From: Dermabacteraceae bacterium TAE3-ERU5
Lineage (GTDB): Bacteria > Actinomycetota > Actinomycetes > Actinomycetales > Dermabacteraceae
NCBI GenBank assembly: GCA_019218375.1
Contig: JAHUUK010000002.1
Span: 62,001-126,000, forward strand
DNA: 64,000 nucleotides
Direction: 5' to 3'
Shown: positions 1-8,846 of the stretch, in pieces
How positions within the stretch are numbered: the stretch's first letter is position 1
Layout of the letters: each line of letters opens with the position of its first letter
The notes under the pieces: generated by a model
The model's database searches: none
The model's input: the letters and a program-made list of their open reading frames with translations, nothing else
What the model was told of the DNA's origin: nothing
Made by a program: the position numbers and the translations under genes

Positions 1-516
1 ACTGTCTCTGCCGCTATTAGGGCAAGCTATCCCGAGATTTACCTTTCCGTTTCGGCGACCACCCGCGCGCCCCGTCCCGGAGAAATTGACGGCGTTCACT
101 ACCACTTCGTGAGCGACGAGCAGTTCACCCGGATGATCGAGGAGGGTGAATTCCTCGAATGGGCGCAGGTGCACGGTAAGCACCGTTACGGCACTCCGCG
201 CAGCTCCGTTACCGCTGCGGCCCGTGACGGCCGCCCGGTTTTGCTTGAGATCGACCTCGCCGGGGCGCGTCAGATTAGAAAGACCATGCCGGAAGCCAGG
301 TTCGTGTTCCTGGCCCCGCCCTCGTGGGACGTGCTGGTGGACCGCCTGGTCGGCCGTGGCACGGAAACCGCCGAGGAACGCGAACGCAGGCTGGTTACGG
401 CCCGCGAAGAGCTCGCCGCGGAAAGCGAGTTCGACGTCACCATCGTGAACGATTCGGTTGCGCGCGCAACGCGCGAACTCGCCGACGTTATGGGTGTTAC
501 ACGCCCCGCGCAATGA
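1..516 (+). CDS. gmk: Guanylate kinase, 3' part (5' end outside window)
   Basis: Converts GMP to GDP with ATP, an essential cytosolic step in guanine nucleotide synthesis. The open frame runs from base 1, so the N-terminus with the P-loop lies upstream and only 171 codons are seen (the family is usually about 200 residues). The GMP-binding signature is present near the window edge: [11 protein letters not shown] followed by G-x-H-Y-x-F (codons 19-36). The first ATG inside the window, base 109, is internal and not the start. It is followed 65 bases later by rpoZ, the usual actinobacterial order. Confidence 0.95.
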   Translation, partial: TVSAAIRASYPEIYLSVSATTRAPRPGEIDGVHYHFVSDEQFTRMIEEGEFLEWAQVHGKHRYGTPRSSVTAAARDGRPVLLEIDLAGARQIRKTMPEARFVFLAPPSWDVLVDRLVGRGTETAEERERRLVTAREELAAESEFDVTIVNDSVARATRELADVMGVTRPAQ

Positions 517-581
517 CAAACAGGCACTTTTTGCCGTAGTCTGAATAGCTGTCCACCAATCCAAAACCGGAAGGGACGTTC

Positions 582-974
582 GTGTCCGGAACTGTCGCCC
601 AGCCTGAGGGCATCACCAATCCGCCGATCGACGACCTGCTCGAGGCGACTGACTCCAAGTACTCGCTGGTTCTGTACGCCGCTAAGCGCGCCCGTCAGAT
701 CAACGCCTACTATGCGCAGCTCTCCGAGGGCCTGCTCGAATACGTCGGCCCGCTGGTAGAGACCGATAACCAGGAAAAGCCGCTCTCCATCGCCCTGCGC
801 GAGATCGACGGCGGCCTGCTCACCTCCCGCCAGATCGACGAGGCCGAGCTGGCCGCGCGCGAAGCGGCGGAAAGCGATCTGGCTAAGGAAGAGGATTCTT
901 CCCCGCGCCTGGACGCCCTGGACCTGAGCCGTCCGGCCCCCGACGAGGACATCCAGTTCCCGCCGACCTACTGA
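582..974 (+). CDS. rpoZ: RNA polymerase omega subunit
   Basis: Small subunit that helps assemble and stabilise RNA polymerase. A GTG start at 582 is preceded by AAGGGA at 571-576. The conserved omega core is visible, with NPPIDDLLE, the stretch [17 protein letters not shown] and the later SIALREI. At 130 residues it is longer than the usual 80-110. The extra length is an acidic, serine/proline-rich tail after about residue 90, which looks disordered. Placement between gmk and coaBC supports the call. Confidence 0.93.
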   Translation: MSGTVAQPEGITNPPIDDLLEATDSKYSLVLYAAKRARQINAYYAQLSEGLLEYVGPLVETDNQEKPLSIALREIDGGLLTSRQIDEAELAAREAAESDLAKEEDSSPRLDALDLSRPAPDEDIQFPPTY

Positions 975-1011
975 TTCTTTAATCCCGCAGCGAAAGCGAG
1001 GCGTGTGCCAA

Positions 1012-2238
1012 GTGGCGTCGTCCCTGCACGGTAAAACCGTCGTTGTCGGAGTGTGTGGCGGCATTGCCGCCTATAAGGCCGCGCACGTTGTGCGCGGCCT
1101 TCGCGCTGCCGGTGCCACGGTGCACGTGATCCCCACCCCTTCTTCCCTGGAGTTCGTCGGCCGCGCCACCTGGGAGGCGCTCAGCGGCAACCCGGTACAC
1201 ACCGGGGTCTTTGAGGCGGTAGATAGTGTCGCCCACGTGAACCTCGGCAAACAGGCCGATCTGGTGCTGGTGGCTCCCGCAACGGCGGATTTCCTGGCGC
1301 GCCACCGGCAGGGCCGCTGCGAAGACATGCTTTCTGCGGCGCTGCTCGTCGCCACCTGCCCGGTGGCGATGTTCCCCGCCATGCACACCGAAATGTGGCA
1401 GCACCCCGCCACGGTAGAAAACGTCTCCGTGCTGCGGCAAAGGGGAGTGCTACTGCCCGATCCCGATTCCGGCAGGCTGACCGGTGCCGACACCGGGCCG
1501 GGGCGTCTGAGCGATCCCGAGGCCATCGTGGCTTTTGCGCGCGCGGCGATTTCCGCCAAACCGCGCGACCTTGCCGGGAAACGCATCCTGATTAGCGCCG
1601 GCGGTACCCGCGAGGCGCTGGATCCGGTGCGTTTTATCGGTAACCATTCCTCCGGCAAACAGGGGTTTGCGCTCGCGAACGCAGCCGCCGTGCGTGGCGC
1701 CGAAGTAACCCTGGTGGCGGCGAACGTATCTCTACCCACCCCCTGCGGTGTGCGGCGGATAGACGTCACCTCGGCGGCAGAACTGGCCGCCGCCGTGCAG
1801 CGAGAGAGCGCGCGGCATGACGCGGTGGTAATGGCGGCTGCGGTCGCAGATTTCGCTCCTGCGGGAGCGGCGGCCAGCAAGATCAAAAAGACGCCGGGAG
1901 AGGATGCCTTCACCCTTAACCTGCAAACCACGCAGGATGTGCTGCGCACCCTGGTGACCGAGCGAGGGCAGGAAACCTCCCCGTTCATCGTCGGTTTCGC
2001 GGCGGAAACGGGAGATGCGGAAAAGGACGCGCTTACTTTCGCGCGGGAAAAGGCCCGCCGTAAGGGGGCCGACCTGCTGGTTGCTAACGACGTCAGCCGC
2101 GGCGTCTTCGGCAGCGACAATAACCGGGTGCACATCCTGGACGCCGCGGGGGAGCTGCTTGTTTCTGGCGAGGGCAGCAAGGAAAGCGTCTCGCACCTGC
2201 TGCTTGACCGGGTGAGCGAAATTATGAACAACGGTTAA
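1012..2238 (+). CDS. coaBC: Bifunctional phosphopantothenoylcysteine decarboxylase / phosphopantothenate-cysteine ligase
   Basis: Performs two consecutive steps of coenzyme A synthesis: ligation of cysteine to 4'-phosphopantothenate and decarboxylation to 4'-phosphopantetheine. The N-terminal half is the flavin-dependent CoaC domain (VGVCGGIAAYKA, then the PAMHTEMW motif, with H where many enzymes have N). The C-terminal half is CoaB, beginning near ILISAGGTREALDPVRFI and containing AAAVADF and the conserved KIKK. An upstream GTG at 1003 is in frame, but the purine-rich GCGAGG at 996-1001 is better spaced for GTG 1012 (408 residues). coaE lies about 15 kb downstream in this window. Confidence 0.93.
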   Translation: MASSLHGKTVVVGVCGGIAAYKAAHVVRGLRAAGATVHVIPTPSSLEFVGRATWEALSGNPVHTGVFEAVDSVAHVNLGKQADLVLVAPATADFLARHRQGRCEDMLSAALLVATCPVAMFPAMHTEMWQHPATVENVSVLRQRGVLLPDPDSGRLTGADTGPGRLSDPEAIVAFARAAISAKPRDLAGKRILISAGGTREALDPVRFIGNHSSGKQGFALANAAAVRGAEVTLVAANVSLPTPCGVRRIDVTSAAELAAAVQRESARHDAVVMAAAVADFAPAGAAASKIKKTPGEDAFTLNLQTTQDVLRTLVTERGQETSPFIVGFAAETGDAEKDALTFAREKARRKGADLLVANDVSRGVFGSDNNRVHILDAAGELLVSGEGSKESVSHLLLDRVSEIMNNG

Positions 2239-2260
2239 GGCCCGCCCGCTACCTTTGGCG

Positions 2261-2272
2261 TAGGCTTTAGCC
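2261..2272 (+). promoter_or_regulatory. Predicted leaderless promoter -10 of metK
   Basis: TAGGCT at 2261-2266 is followed by six bases and then ATG at 2273. This places a transcription start on or at the start codon. No Shine-Dalgarno sequence precedes metK and no clear -35 was recognised. Confidence 0.5.
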
Positions 2273-3490
2273 ATGACTTCGTCGCAGGCTCCGCTTCGTC
2301 TTTTCACTTCCGAATCCATCACCGAGGGCCACCCCGATAAGGTGTGCGACCAGATCTCGGACGCGATTTTGGACGATCTGCTTCGGCAGGACCCGTCCTC
2401 CCGCGTGGCCGTGGAAACCCTGGCCACCCGGGGCTTCGTGCAGATTGCGGGGGAGGTGAGCACCAGCGGCTACTGCGATATAGACGCACTGGCGCGCGGC
2501 GTGCTTTCCCGCATCGGTTACAACGGCCAGGACGCCGGTTTTGACGCGACCACCTGCGGCATTAACGTTTCCATCGGCCACCAGTCGCCCAACATCGCTT
2601 CCGGCGTGGATACCTCCTGGGAGAAGCGGCACGGCGGCGGGGAAGACGAACTGAGCGGGCTGGGCGCGGGCGATCAGGGCCTCATGTTCGGCTACGCCTG
2701 CGATGAAACCCCCTCACTCATGCCGCTGCCCATCGATGCCGCCCACGATCTGGCGCTGGCGCTGACCGCCGCCCGCCGGGATGAGGTTCTCGACTACCTG
2801 CTTCCCGACGGCAAAACCCAGATCACCGTCGGCTATGACGAATCTGGAACCCCGCGCAGCATCGAAACGGTGGTGCTTTCCACGCAGCACCGGGACGGGA
2901 TCGACCTTGAGGGCAAGCTCATCCCCGAGGTCGAAGAGGCGATTGTGCGCCCCTTCCTGGCCCGCATGGCGGAACGCGGCCTGCTCACCGGGGACGCGGA
3001 AATCATCATCAATCCGGCGGGCGAGTTCGTACTCGGCGGTCCCGCCGCCGATACCGGGCTAACCGGGCGCAAGATCATCGCCGACACCTACGGCGGCTAC
3101 GCCCGCCACGGCGGCGGCGCGTTCTCCGGCAAGGACCCGTCGAAGGTGGATCGCTCCGCCGCCTACGCCGCCCGCTGGATCGCCAAGAACGTGGTTGCCG
3201 CCGGTTTTGCGCGCCGCTGCGAGATCCAGCTCGCTTACGCGATAGGCCGCGCCCAGCCGGTAGGTATCTACGTGGAAACCTACGGCACCGAAACAGTTTC
3301 GCCGCAGTCGCTGGAACGCGCGATCCGTGAGGTCTTTGACCTGCGCCCCGCCGCGATCATCGCCGCCCTTGACCTGCGTGCCCCCCGTTATCTGGCAAGC
3401 GCCGCCTACGGCCACTTCGGCCGCGAGGACGCGGGCTTCACCTGGGAGAACCGGGATCGCGTGGCAGACCTGCGCGCGGCACTCGCCTGA
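2273..3490 (+). CDS. metK: S-adenosylmethionine synthetase
   Basis: Makes S-adenosylmethionine from methionine and ATP, supplying cellular methylation (including the methyltransferase at 57.2 kb). At 405 residues it has normal length. Visible motifs are SITEGHPDK (residues 15-23), [12 protein letters not shown], and the glycine-rich [16 protein letters not shown] near residue 283. The gene lies only 34 bases after coaBC but has its own promoter-like hexamer and no ribosome-binding site, suggesting a leaderless mRNA. There is no room for a SAM riboswitch upstream. Confidence 0.97.
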   Translation: MTSSQAPLRLFTSESITEGHPDKVCDQISDAILDDLLRQDPSSRVAVETLATRGFVQIAGEVSTSGYCDIDALARGVLSRIGYNGQDAGFDATTCGINVSIGHQSPNIASGVDTSWEKRHGGGEDELSGLGAGDQGLMFGYACDETPSLMPLPIDAAHDLALALTAARRDEVLDYLLPDGKTQITVGYDESGTPRSIETVVLSTQHRDGIDLEGKLIPEVEEAIVRPFLARMAERGLLTGDAEIIINPAGEFVLGGPAADTGLTGRKIIADTYGGYARHGGGAFSGKDPSKVDRSAAYAARWIAKNVVAAGFARRCEIQLAYAIGRAQPVGIYVETYGTETVSPQSLERAIREVFDLRPAAIIAALDLRAPRYLASAAYGHFGREDAGFTWENRDRVADLRAALA

Positions 3491-3492
3491 GC

Positions 3493-3873
3493 ATGTCCGA
3501 AATTTCGCTCCCCAACTCGCCGCTCGCGGCGCAGGAGATCCTGTCGGCCCTTAAACGCGACGCGGCGGGTCTGGTGTGCGCTGTGGTGCAGGACGCGGAG
3601 ACCCGCGACGTGCTGATGGTCGGGTGGATGAACGAGGAAGCGCTGCAAAACACGCTGCGCGAGGGACGGGTGACGTTCTTTTCGCGTTCGCGCCAGCAGC
3701 TCTGGCGTAAGGGAGACACCTCCGGGCACGTGCAGCTGGCACATCGTATAAGGCTGGATTGCGATGGCGATGCGCTGCTGATCGAGGTAACGCAGACGGG
3801 CGCGGCCTGTCACACGGGAACCCGCAGCTGCTTTGCCGAACGCGACCTGCCGCTCACGGAAAACGCCTCGTGA
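3493..3873 (+). CDS. hisI: Phosphoribosyl-AMP cyclohydrolase
   Basis: Opens the purine ring of phosphoribosyl-AMP, the third step of histidine synthesis. The 126-residue protein carries the metal-binding DCDGD motif (residues 89-93) and CHTGTRSC (residues 106-113), and WMNEEAL near residue 45, all typical of HisI. It starts 2 bases after the metK stop, and its stop overlaps the next gene's GTG. No other histidine genes are present in the window. In many actinobacteria hisI precedes trpE; here the next gene is the trp-operon membrane protein instead. Confidence 0.93.
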   Translation: MSEISLPNSPLAAQEILSALKRDAAGLVCAVVQDAETRDVLMVGWMNEEALQNTLREGRVTFFSRSRQQLWRKGDTSGHVQLAHRIRLDCDGDALLIEVTQTGAACHTGTRSCFAERDLPLTENAS

Positions 3874-4400
3874 AGCGGGGGAGCTGGCTGTGGCTGGCGC
3901 TGCTGTGCGCGGGAGGGATTTTTTTGACCTCCCGGGCAGACTGGTACACGCTCACCGTGACGGGCATCGGCGGTAGGCAGGAACAGCTCCCGGTTTCCGG
4001 CGTCGTAGCGTTCCCGCTCGGGGTGGCTTTGCAGCTTGCTCTTTTCGCGGCGCTGATCGGCCTTTACCTGGCTAAGCTGCGCTCGCTGCGGACAGTGCTC
4101 GCCGCCGCCGTCACCGCGCTTTCTCTTTCCTTGTGCGCGCTCCCGTTTACCTCACCGGTACTGTCGGTCGCGGAGATTCCTGGGGGAGCGCTTAGCGCTA
4201 CGCACGGCTCCCACTGGTGGCTGCCCTTCTGCCTGGCCGCCCTCGGCTGCGGCCTGTGCACGCTGCTTTCGCTGCGCGCTGCCGACGCGAAGCCGCGTCA
4301 TGAAACCGCTGGCGGCACCGACGAAGAAGCGGACCCCGCCCAGCTGTGGGACGCCCTCTCCGCGGGAGAAGATCCCACCGCGCGCAGCAACGCGAGCTGA
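3870..4400 (+). CDS. Trp-operon-associated transmembrane protein
   Basis: Resembles the actinobacterial tryptophan-operon membrane protein family (TIGR02234/PF09534), whose function is not known. The GTG at 3870 overlaps the hisI stop. Of its 176 residues, hydrophobic segments lie at about 5-20, 45-68, 75-95 and 115-136, followed by an acidic cytosolic tail. The family hallmark layout is visible: an N-terminal segment, then W-Y-T-L-T-V and a soluble loop, then three helices. Family assignment rests on layout and context between hisI and an HGxxPAAW protein. No trp biosynthetic gene accompanies it. Confidence 0.7.
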   Translation: MKRGSWLWLALLCAGGIFLTSRADWYTLTVTGIGGRQEQLPVSGVVAFPLGVALQLALFAALIGLYLAKLRSLRTVLAAAVTALSLSLCALPFTSPVLSVAEIPGGALSATHGSHWWLPFCLAALGCGLCTLLSLRAADAKPRHETAGGTDEEADPAQLWDALSAGEDPTARSNAS

Positions 4401-4459
4401 CGCCGTGAACGTGGCACAATAGCGGGGTACGTTTCTTCGTAAGAAAACAGGAGCTATAA

Positions 4460-4690
4460 ATGCCTAAGACATACGAGGTGCCGCCCGCGCCGCCCGCAAA
4501 CCACGGCAGCACGCTTGCGGCCTGGGTACTCACCTGGGGCGTCGTTATCGGTTCCGTTGTAGCGGCGGTCGGTTTTTCGCTCGACATTGACTTCGCAACC
4601 TACGGCGGCATAGCCATTATCGTCCTCACCTGCGCCGCTTCGCTCGGACTGCGCGCAGCCGGATTCGGTCAGAAGACCAAGAAAGCCTGA
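4460..4690 (+). CDS. HGxxPAAW-type small membrane protein
   Basis: A 76-residue protein with H15-G16 followed by L-A-A-W (residues 19-22), matching the small actinobacterial HGxxPAAW family. Two hydrophobic segments lie at about 20-40 and 46-66, and the C-terminus is basic. A CAGGAG ribosome-binding site at 4448-4453 supports ATG 4460. The family is found inside trp operons next to the previous gene's family, but its function is unknown. Here it sits between that membrane protein and lgt, with the trp enzymes absent. Confidence 0.7.
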   Translation: MPKTYEVPPAPPANHGSTLAAWVLTWGVVIGSVVAAVGFSLDIDFATYGGIAIIVLTCAASLGLRAAGFGQKTKKA

Positions 4691-4698
4691 GGCCGCTC

Positions 4699-5565
4699 TT
4701 GCTCCCCGCCCACATCCCCTCCCCGGAATTTAACGCCATCCATCTGGGGCCGCTCACAATCCATTTCTATGCGCTGTGCATACTGGCCGGGATCGCACTT
4801 GCGACCCTGTGGGCGAAGCGTCGCTGGGAGGCGCGCGGCGGAAACCTGGAGCACCTTTACGATGCCCTTTTTGCCGGCATGATTACCGGCATCATCGGTG
4901 CCCGCATCTATCACGTGATTACCTCCCCGGATGCCTATTTCGGTCCCGAGGGGCACCTGATTGATGCGTTCAAGATCTGGAACGGCGGCCTGGGGATCTG
5001 GGGCGGCGTGGCCGGGGGAGCGGTAGGCGCCTACTTCGTCTGCCGCAAGTACGGCTGCTCGTTCGCCGTGCTGGCCGACGTAGTGGCGCCGACGCTGCTG
5101 CTTGGGCAGGCCGTGGGGCGGCTCGGAAACTGGTTTAACCAGGAACTTTACGGCGGTCCGAGCGATTCCTTCTGGGCGCTCGAAATCACCTGCCGTGGCG
5201 GGGAAATCGTCGGCTGCACCCCCGGTCTTTACCAGCCCACCTTCCTTTACGAAATGCTTTGGAACCTGGCCGGCATCGGCGTGCTCCTGATCTGGGAGCG
5301 CAGCTTCCAGCTCGCCGGTGGACGCATGTTTTGGGCTTACGTTATCTACTACACGGCGGGTAGGCTCTGGATTGAGACGCTGCGCACCGACCCGGCGCAG
5401 ATCATCTTCGGGCAGCGCCTGAACGTCTGGACTTCACTGTTCATGATCGCTTTCGGCGTGCTCATGTTCGGCATCCTGACACGCCGTAAACGGGTGCGTG
5501 GGGAAGAGGCATATTTTGCCGAAACTCCCCGCGAGTCCCGTGAAGAAGGGTCAGTGCGCGTTTAG
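4699..5565 (+). CDS. lgt: Prolipoprotein diacylglyceryl transferase
   Basis: Transfers diacylglycerol from phosphatidylglycerol to the lipobox cysteine of prolipoproteins at the cytoplasmic membrane. The 288-residue protein is strongly hydrophobic with about seven membrane segments. It contains the Lgt signature G-R-L-G-N-W-F-N-Q-E at residues 140-149, with the essential Arg and Asn. The TTG start at 4699 lies 8 bases after the previous stop. The C-terminal tail is charged and cytosolic. Its position after the trp-associated genes and before pyk is the common actinobacterial order with the trp enzymes removed. Confidence 0.95.
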   Translation: MLPAHIPSPEFNAIHLGPLTIHFYALCILAGIALATLWAKRRWEARGGNLEHLYDALFAGMITGIIGARIYHVITSPDAYFGPEGHLIDAFKIWNGGLGIWGGVAGGAVGAYFVCRKYGCSFAVLADVVAPTLLLGQAVGRLGNWFNQELYGGPSDSFWALEITCRGGEIVGCTPGLYQPTFLYEMLWNLAGIGVLLIWERSFQLAGGRMFWAYVIYYTAGRLWIETLRTDPAQIIFGQRLNVWTSLFMIAFGVLMFGILTRRKRVRGEEAYFAETPRESREEGSVRV

Positions 5566-5668
5566 ACTAGCGTGTACGAGACATCAGACGTGGTGCGATC
5601 GCGCGGTATTTAGCTCCGCCTGTTGCGCCACATAACTCTCATCCATATTCAGCGACAGATTGGTAGCC

Positions 5669-7141
5669 ATGCGCAAAGCGAAGATCGTCTGCACCCTCGG
5701 ACCTGCGACGAACTCATACGACGAAATCCGGACTCTCATCGAATCCGGCATGAATGTGGCCCGCATGAATCTCAGCCACGGCACCTACGCGGATCACGAG
5801 GCGGTGTATACCAACATCCGCAAGGCGGCTGCTGACACCGGCAAGAACGTTGCGGTTCTGGTTGACCTGCAGGGCCCGAAGATTCGTCTCGGCAAGTTCG
5901 AAGGCGGCCCCTACGATCTCGAAGTTGGTGACCGCTTCACCATCACGGTTGATGACATCGTTGGCACCCGTGAGCGAGTTTCGACCACCTTCAAGGGCCT
6001 GCCCGGCGACTGCCGTCCCGGCGACACCCTGCTGATCGACGATGGCAAGGTAGCGGTCAAGGTTACCGACGTAACCGAAACCGACGTACACACCGTGGTT
6101 GAGGTGCCGGGCCCGGTATCCAACAACAAGGGCATTAACCTGCCCGGCGTCGCGGTTTCCGTTCCCGCCATGAGCGAGAAGGACATCGCCGACCTGCGCT
6201 GGGGCCTCAAGCTCGGTGCCGACATGATCGCCCTCTCCTTCGTGCGCGACGCGCACGACATGGACGACGTGGCCCGCATCATGGCTGAGGAGGGCGTGCG
6301 CGTCCCCGTCATCGCCAAGATCGAGAAGCCGCAGGCCGTTCGCGCGCTGCGCCAGATCGTGGATGCGTTCGACGGCATTATGGTTGCCCGTGGCGACCTG
6401 GGCGTGGAGCTGCCGCTGGAGCAGGTGCCGCTCGTACAGAAGCGTGCGATCGAGCTGGCGCGCCGTAACGCGAAGCCGGTCATCGTCGCCACCCAGGTGC
6501 TGGAATCCATGATTCTTTCCCCGCGCCCGACCCGCGCGGAGGCTTCCGACTGCGCCAACGCGATCCTGGACGGTGCCGATGCGGTAATGCTTTCCGGCGA
6601 AACCAGCGTGGGCAAGTTCCCGTTCGAGGCCGTGCGCACCATGGCGCGCATCATCACCAACACCGAGGAAAACGGCGCAGACCGTATCGCCCCGCTGGGC
6701 ACCATTCCTCACACCCGCGGCGGCGCTATCACCCGCGCGGCCACCGAGATCGGCGACCAGCTGTCGGCCAAGTACCTGGTGACCTTCACCGAGTCCGGTG
6801 ACACCGCACGCCGCATGGCCCGCATTCGCCCGACCATCCCCCTCCTAGCCCTCACCCCCTACGAAAAGACCTGCAACCAGCTGGCGCTTTCCTGGGGCAT
6901 CGAGACTCACCTGGTGCCGAAGCAGGCCAACACCGATGAAATGGTGCAGGTAGTAGATGAGCTGCTGCGTGAGCAGAAGGGCCTCAAGCAGGGCGATCTG
7001 GTCGTGATCGCAGCCGGTTCTCCCCCCGGAGAGCACGGTTCCACCAACACCCTGCGCGTACACCGCATCGGCGACCTCGACGGTCGCATGTCGGCCCGCC
7101 TGGAGGTCGAACAGATCACCGGCGTACACGCGGAAGACTGA
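5669..7141 (+). CDS. pyk: Pyruvate kinase
   Basis: Last step of glycolysis, phosphoenolpyruvate plus ADP to pyruvate plus ATP. I chose ATG 5669, giving MRKAKIVCTLGPAT, the usual family N-terminus (490 residues); a TTG at 5660 would add three residues. Active-site segments are visible: NLSHG, DLQGPKIRLG, the K-x-E of IAKIEKPQA, and IMVARGDLGVELP. The C-terminal allosteric domain is complete. CAGATT lies seven bases before the ATG, a weaker version of the leaderless pattern. A strong terminator follows. Confidence 0.97.
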   Translation: MRKAKIVCTLGPATNSYDEIRTLIESGMNVARMNLSHGTYADHEAVYTNIRKAAADTGKNVAVLVDLQGPKIRLGKFEGGPYDLEVGDRFTITVDDIVGTRERVSTTFKGLPGDCRPGDTLLIDDGKVAVKVTDVTETDVHTVVEVPGPVSNNKGINLPGVAVSVPAMSEKDIADLRWGLKLGADMIALSFVRDAHDMDDVARIMAEEGVRVPVIAKIEKPQAVRALRQIVDAFDGIMVARGDLGVELPLEQVPLVQKRAIELARRNAKPVIVATQVLESMILSPRPTRAEASDCANAILDGADAVMLSGETSVGKFPFEAVRTMARIITNTEENGADRIAPLGTIPHTRGGAITRAATEIGDQLSAKYLVTFTESGDTARRMARIRPTIPLLALTPYEKTCNQLALSWGIETHLVPKQANTDEMVQVVDELLREQKGLKQGDLVVIAAGSPPGEHGSTNTLRVHRIGDLDGRMSARLEVEQITGVHAED

Positions 7142-7155
7142 GCATTTTGCTTTAA

Positions 7156-7194
7156 GGTTCGGACCCTCGGGTATTTCCCCCGGGGGTCCGACCC
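7156..7194 (+). terminator. Terminator after pyk
   Basis: A long hairpin pairs TCGGACCC (7159-7166) with GGGTCCGA (7184-7191) and continues inward to a TATTTCC loop. There is no long T-run after it. Confidence 0.7.
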
Positions 7195-7244
7195 ATTTGT
7201 AGGAGTTGTAAACGTTCCCATTGCGGGAAAGGAAAACGCGGGCT

Positions 7245-7285
7245 AAAAACGAGAAGGGACCGGACGGTTATTCCGTCCAGTCCCT
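7245..7285 (-). terminator. Terminator after tRNA-Leu (minus strand)
   Basis: On the minus strand GGGACTGGACGG pairs with CCGTCCGGTCCC around AATAA, and is followed by a TTTTT run at 7245-7249. It lies just beyond the 3' end of the tRNA. Confidence 0.8.
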
Positions 7286-7290
7286 GTACG

Positions 7291-7371
7291 TACCGGATGT
7301 GGGACTCGAACCCACACGCCCGAAGGCAACGCATTTTGAGTGCGCCGCGTCTACCATTCCGCCAATCCGGC
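7291..7371 (-). tRNA. tRNA-Leu (anticodon CAA)
   Basis: Read on the minus strand this folds into a class II tRNA. The acceptor stem is GCCGGAT/ATCCGGT with discriminator A. The anticodon stem GCGCA/TGCGT encloses the loop CTCAAAA, giving anticodon CAA for UUG codons. The extra arm is short and has a TTCG loop, and the T-loop is GTTCGAGTC. CCA is not encoded. The terminator at 7245-7285 follows directly, so it is probably a single-gene transcript. Confidence 0.95.
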
Positions 7372-7456
7372 CTGTGCCTGCCATCTCGCAATCACAGGCC
7401 ACGGGAATTAGAATAGCTATGGTTGTACTCAAAATCCAATATGAACGGCAGGTGGC

Positions 7457-8128
7457 ATGAACGCTAACGATAGCGAGGGCCTTCCCGAGGAGACTCCGGT
7501 CTCGACGCAGGAAGAGCCCGCAGAGGAATCGCCGCGACCCGCGGCAAAGCGGCGTGTCGTGGTCGCTGAGGATGAGAGCCTCATCCGCATGGACATCGTG
7601 GAGACTCTCACCGAGGCCGGTTTCGAGATTGTCGCTGCGGTAGGGGACGGCGAAAGCGCCGTCGAAAAGACCCGCGAGCTCACCCCCGATGTTGTGGTGA
7701 TGGACGTCAAGATGCCGAAGCTCGACGGTGTGTCTGCGGCGGAACAGATCGGCAAGGAAAATCTGGCGCCGGTAGTTATGCTGACCGCATTCAGCCAGAA
7801 AGAACTTGTTGAGCGCGCGCGAGACGCCGGAGCAATGGCCTACGTGGTTAAGCCCTTCACCCCGGCCGATCTGCTGCCGGCTATCGAGATCGCGGTGTCC
7901 CGCTTCACCCAGATTCAGTGCCTGCGCGATGAGGTCAGCGATCTGACCGAGCGTTTCGAAACCCGTAAACGCGTGGACCGCGCTAAGGGACTGCTGATGA
8001 CCAACATGGGACTCAGCGAGCCGGAGGCGTTCCGCTGGATTCAAAAGACCTCCATGGACCGCCGCCTGACCATGCGCGAGGTTGCCGACGCCGTAATCGA
8101 TCAGCTTGCCTCTGCAGGCAAGGAATGA
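7457..8128 (+). CDS. Response regulator with ANTAR RNA-binding domain (PdtaR-like)
   Basis: Two-domain regulator: an N-terminal receiver and a C-terminal ANTAR domain, which in this family binds paired RNA hairpins to prevent transcription termination. The receiver has the acidic pair in AEDES (residues 38-39), the phosphoacceptor D83 in VVMDVKMP and the lysine in YVVKPF. The ANTAR part (about 157-215) has RKRVDRAKGLLM and SEPEAFRWIQ. A 30-residue acidic/proline-rich tail precedes the receiver. It resembles M. tuberculosis PdtaR (Rv1626), also encoded near pykA. No partner histidine kinase is in the window. CAGGTGG precedes ATG 7457. Confidence 0.9.
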   Translation: MNANDSEGLPEETPVSTQEEPAEESPRPAAKRRVVVAEDESLIRMDIVETLTEAGFEIVAAVGDGESAVEKTRELTPDVVVMDVKMPKLDGVSAAEQIGKENLAPVVMLTAFSQKELVERARDAGAMAYVVKPFTPADLLPAIEIAVSRFTQIQCLRDEVSDLTERFETRKRVDRAKGLLMTNMGLSEPEAFRWIQKTSMDRRLTMREVADAVIDQLASAGKE

Positions 8129-8159
8129 GCTGCTTTTGTTGATTAGCGCATAAGCAGAC

Positions 8160-8205
8160 AAAAGCATTGTGGGCCACCCCGAACGGGGCGGCCCACAATG
8201 CTTTT
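8160..8205. terminator. Bidirectional terminator
   Basis: Near-perfect inverted repeat: AAAAGCATTGTGGGCC and its complement GGCCCACAATGCTTTT flank a C-rich/G-rich inner stem and a GAAC loop. It has an A-run on the left and a T-run on the right. It lies between the convergent response regulator and thioesterase genes and can serve both. Confidence 0.9.
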
Positions 8206-8290
8206 CTACGCGCGGCGTTACGCTTTTCGGCGCGCGGCTACACGCGGCGCGCTACGCAGCGTTTATCGCTGAAGCTAGTTTTCGCACTTG

Positions 8291-8764
8291 CTAGTTTTCG
8301 CGCGGCGGCATGGCCATGGTCGAAACCGTGGCGGTGCAAAGCAGGTGGCCGCGCCTATCACGCACCTCCACCAGGTAGGTCTGCAGCTGCGCGCCCAGGT
8401 GCTGTACGCGGCACATCGCCGTGACATCCCCGTTGCGCACGGAACGGTGATGGGTAGCGGTGACGTTCACCCCGACCGCCTGCGCGTCGGGACCGTGCTG
8501 CGCGCGCGCATGGAAGAGCGCGCAAACCGAGGCGATGGTTTCCGCGAGCGCGATAGAGGCCCCGCCGTGCAGGATCCCCGCGGGCTGGGTGTTGCCCTGT
8601 ACCGGCATGGTGGCAATACCGCCCGCCGCGGAAGCCTCAACTATTTCCATCCCCAGGGCGCCGCAAAGCGTGCCGGTGAGATCGACCTGCGTGAGGTCGG
8701 GAAGGGAAATCTCCTGCCGGGAAGGCGTACGTTTAGCCCGGCGGCCACGTTTAGCTGAGGTCAT
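8291..8764 (-). CDS. PaaI-like hotdog-fold thioesterase
   Basis: Probable acyl-CoA thioesterase of the PaaI/hotdog family. The diagnostic stretch is G-I-L-H-G-G-A-S-I-A-L-A-E, where the long hotdog helix follows HGG. A second strand-rich region (VGVNVTATHHRSV) follows, where the family binds CoA. The 157-residue form begins at ATG 8764. An in-frame start at 8839 would add 25 polar residues and is less likely. The N-terminus is basic (KRGRRAKR). The physiological substrate cannot be told from the sequence. It is divergent from polA with about 80 bases between them. Confidence 0.82.
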   Translation of the reverse strand: MTSAKRGRRAKRTPSRQEISLPDLTQVDLTGTLCGALGMEIVEASAAGGIATMPVQGNTQPAGILHGGASIALAETIASVCALFHARAQHGPDAQAVGVNVTATHHRSVRNGDVTAMCRVQHLGAQLQTYLVEVRDRRGHLLCTATVSTMAMPPREN

Positions 8765-8846
8765 ACCTCTAAGGGTGTCACTGTCGGCCCGTGTTTCGCT
8801 ACTTATTCGCTTTGCGTCGGAGTGATACGTAGACAACACTTAGGGT

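Noticed and set aside
2239-2272. Possible SAM riboswitch before metK
   Set aside because: Only 34 bases separate coaBC from metK, and the promoter-like hexamer leaves no leader.
8273-8300. Short direct repeat GCTAGTTTTCGC around the thioesterase stop
   Set aside because: Only two imperfectly separated 12-base copies; probably a local slippage duplication without function.
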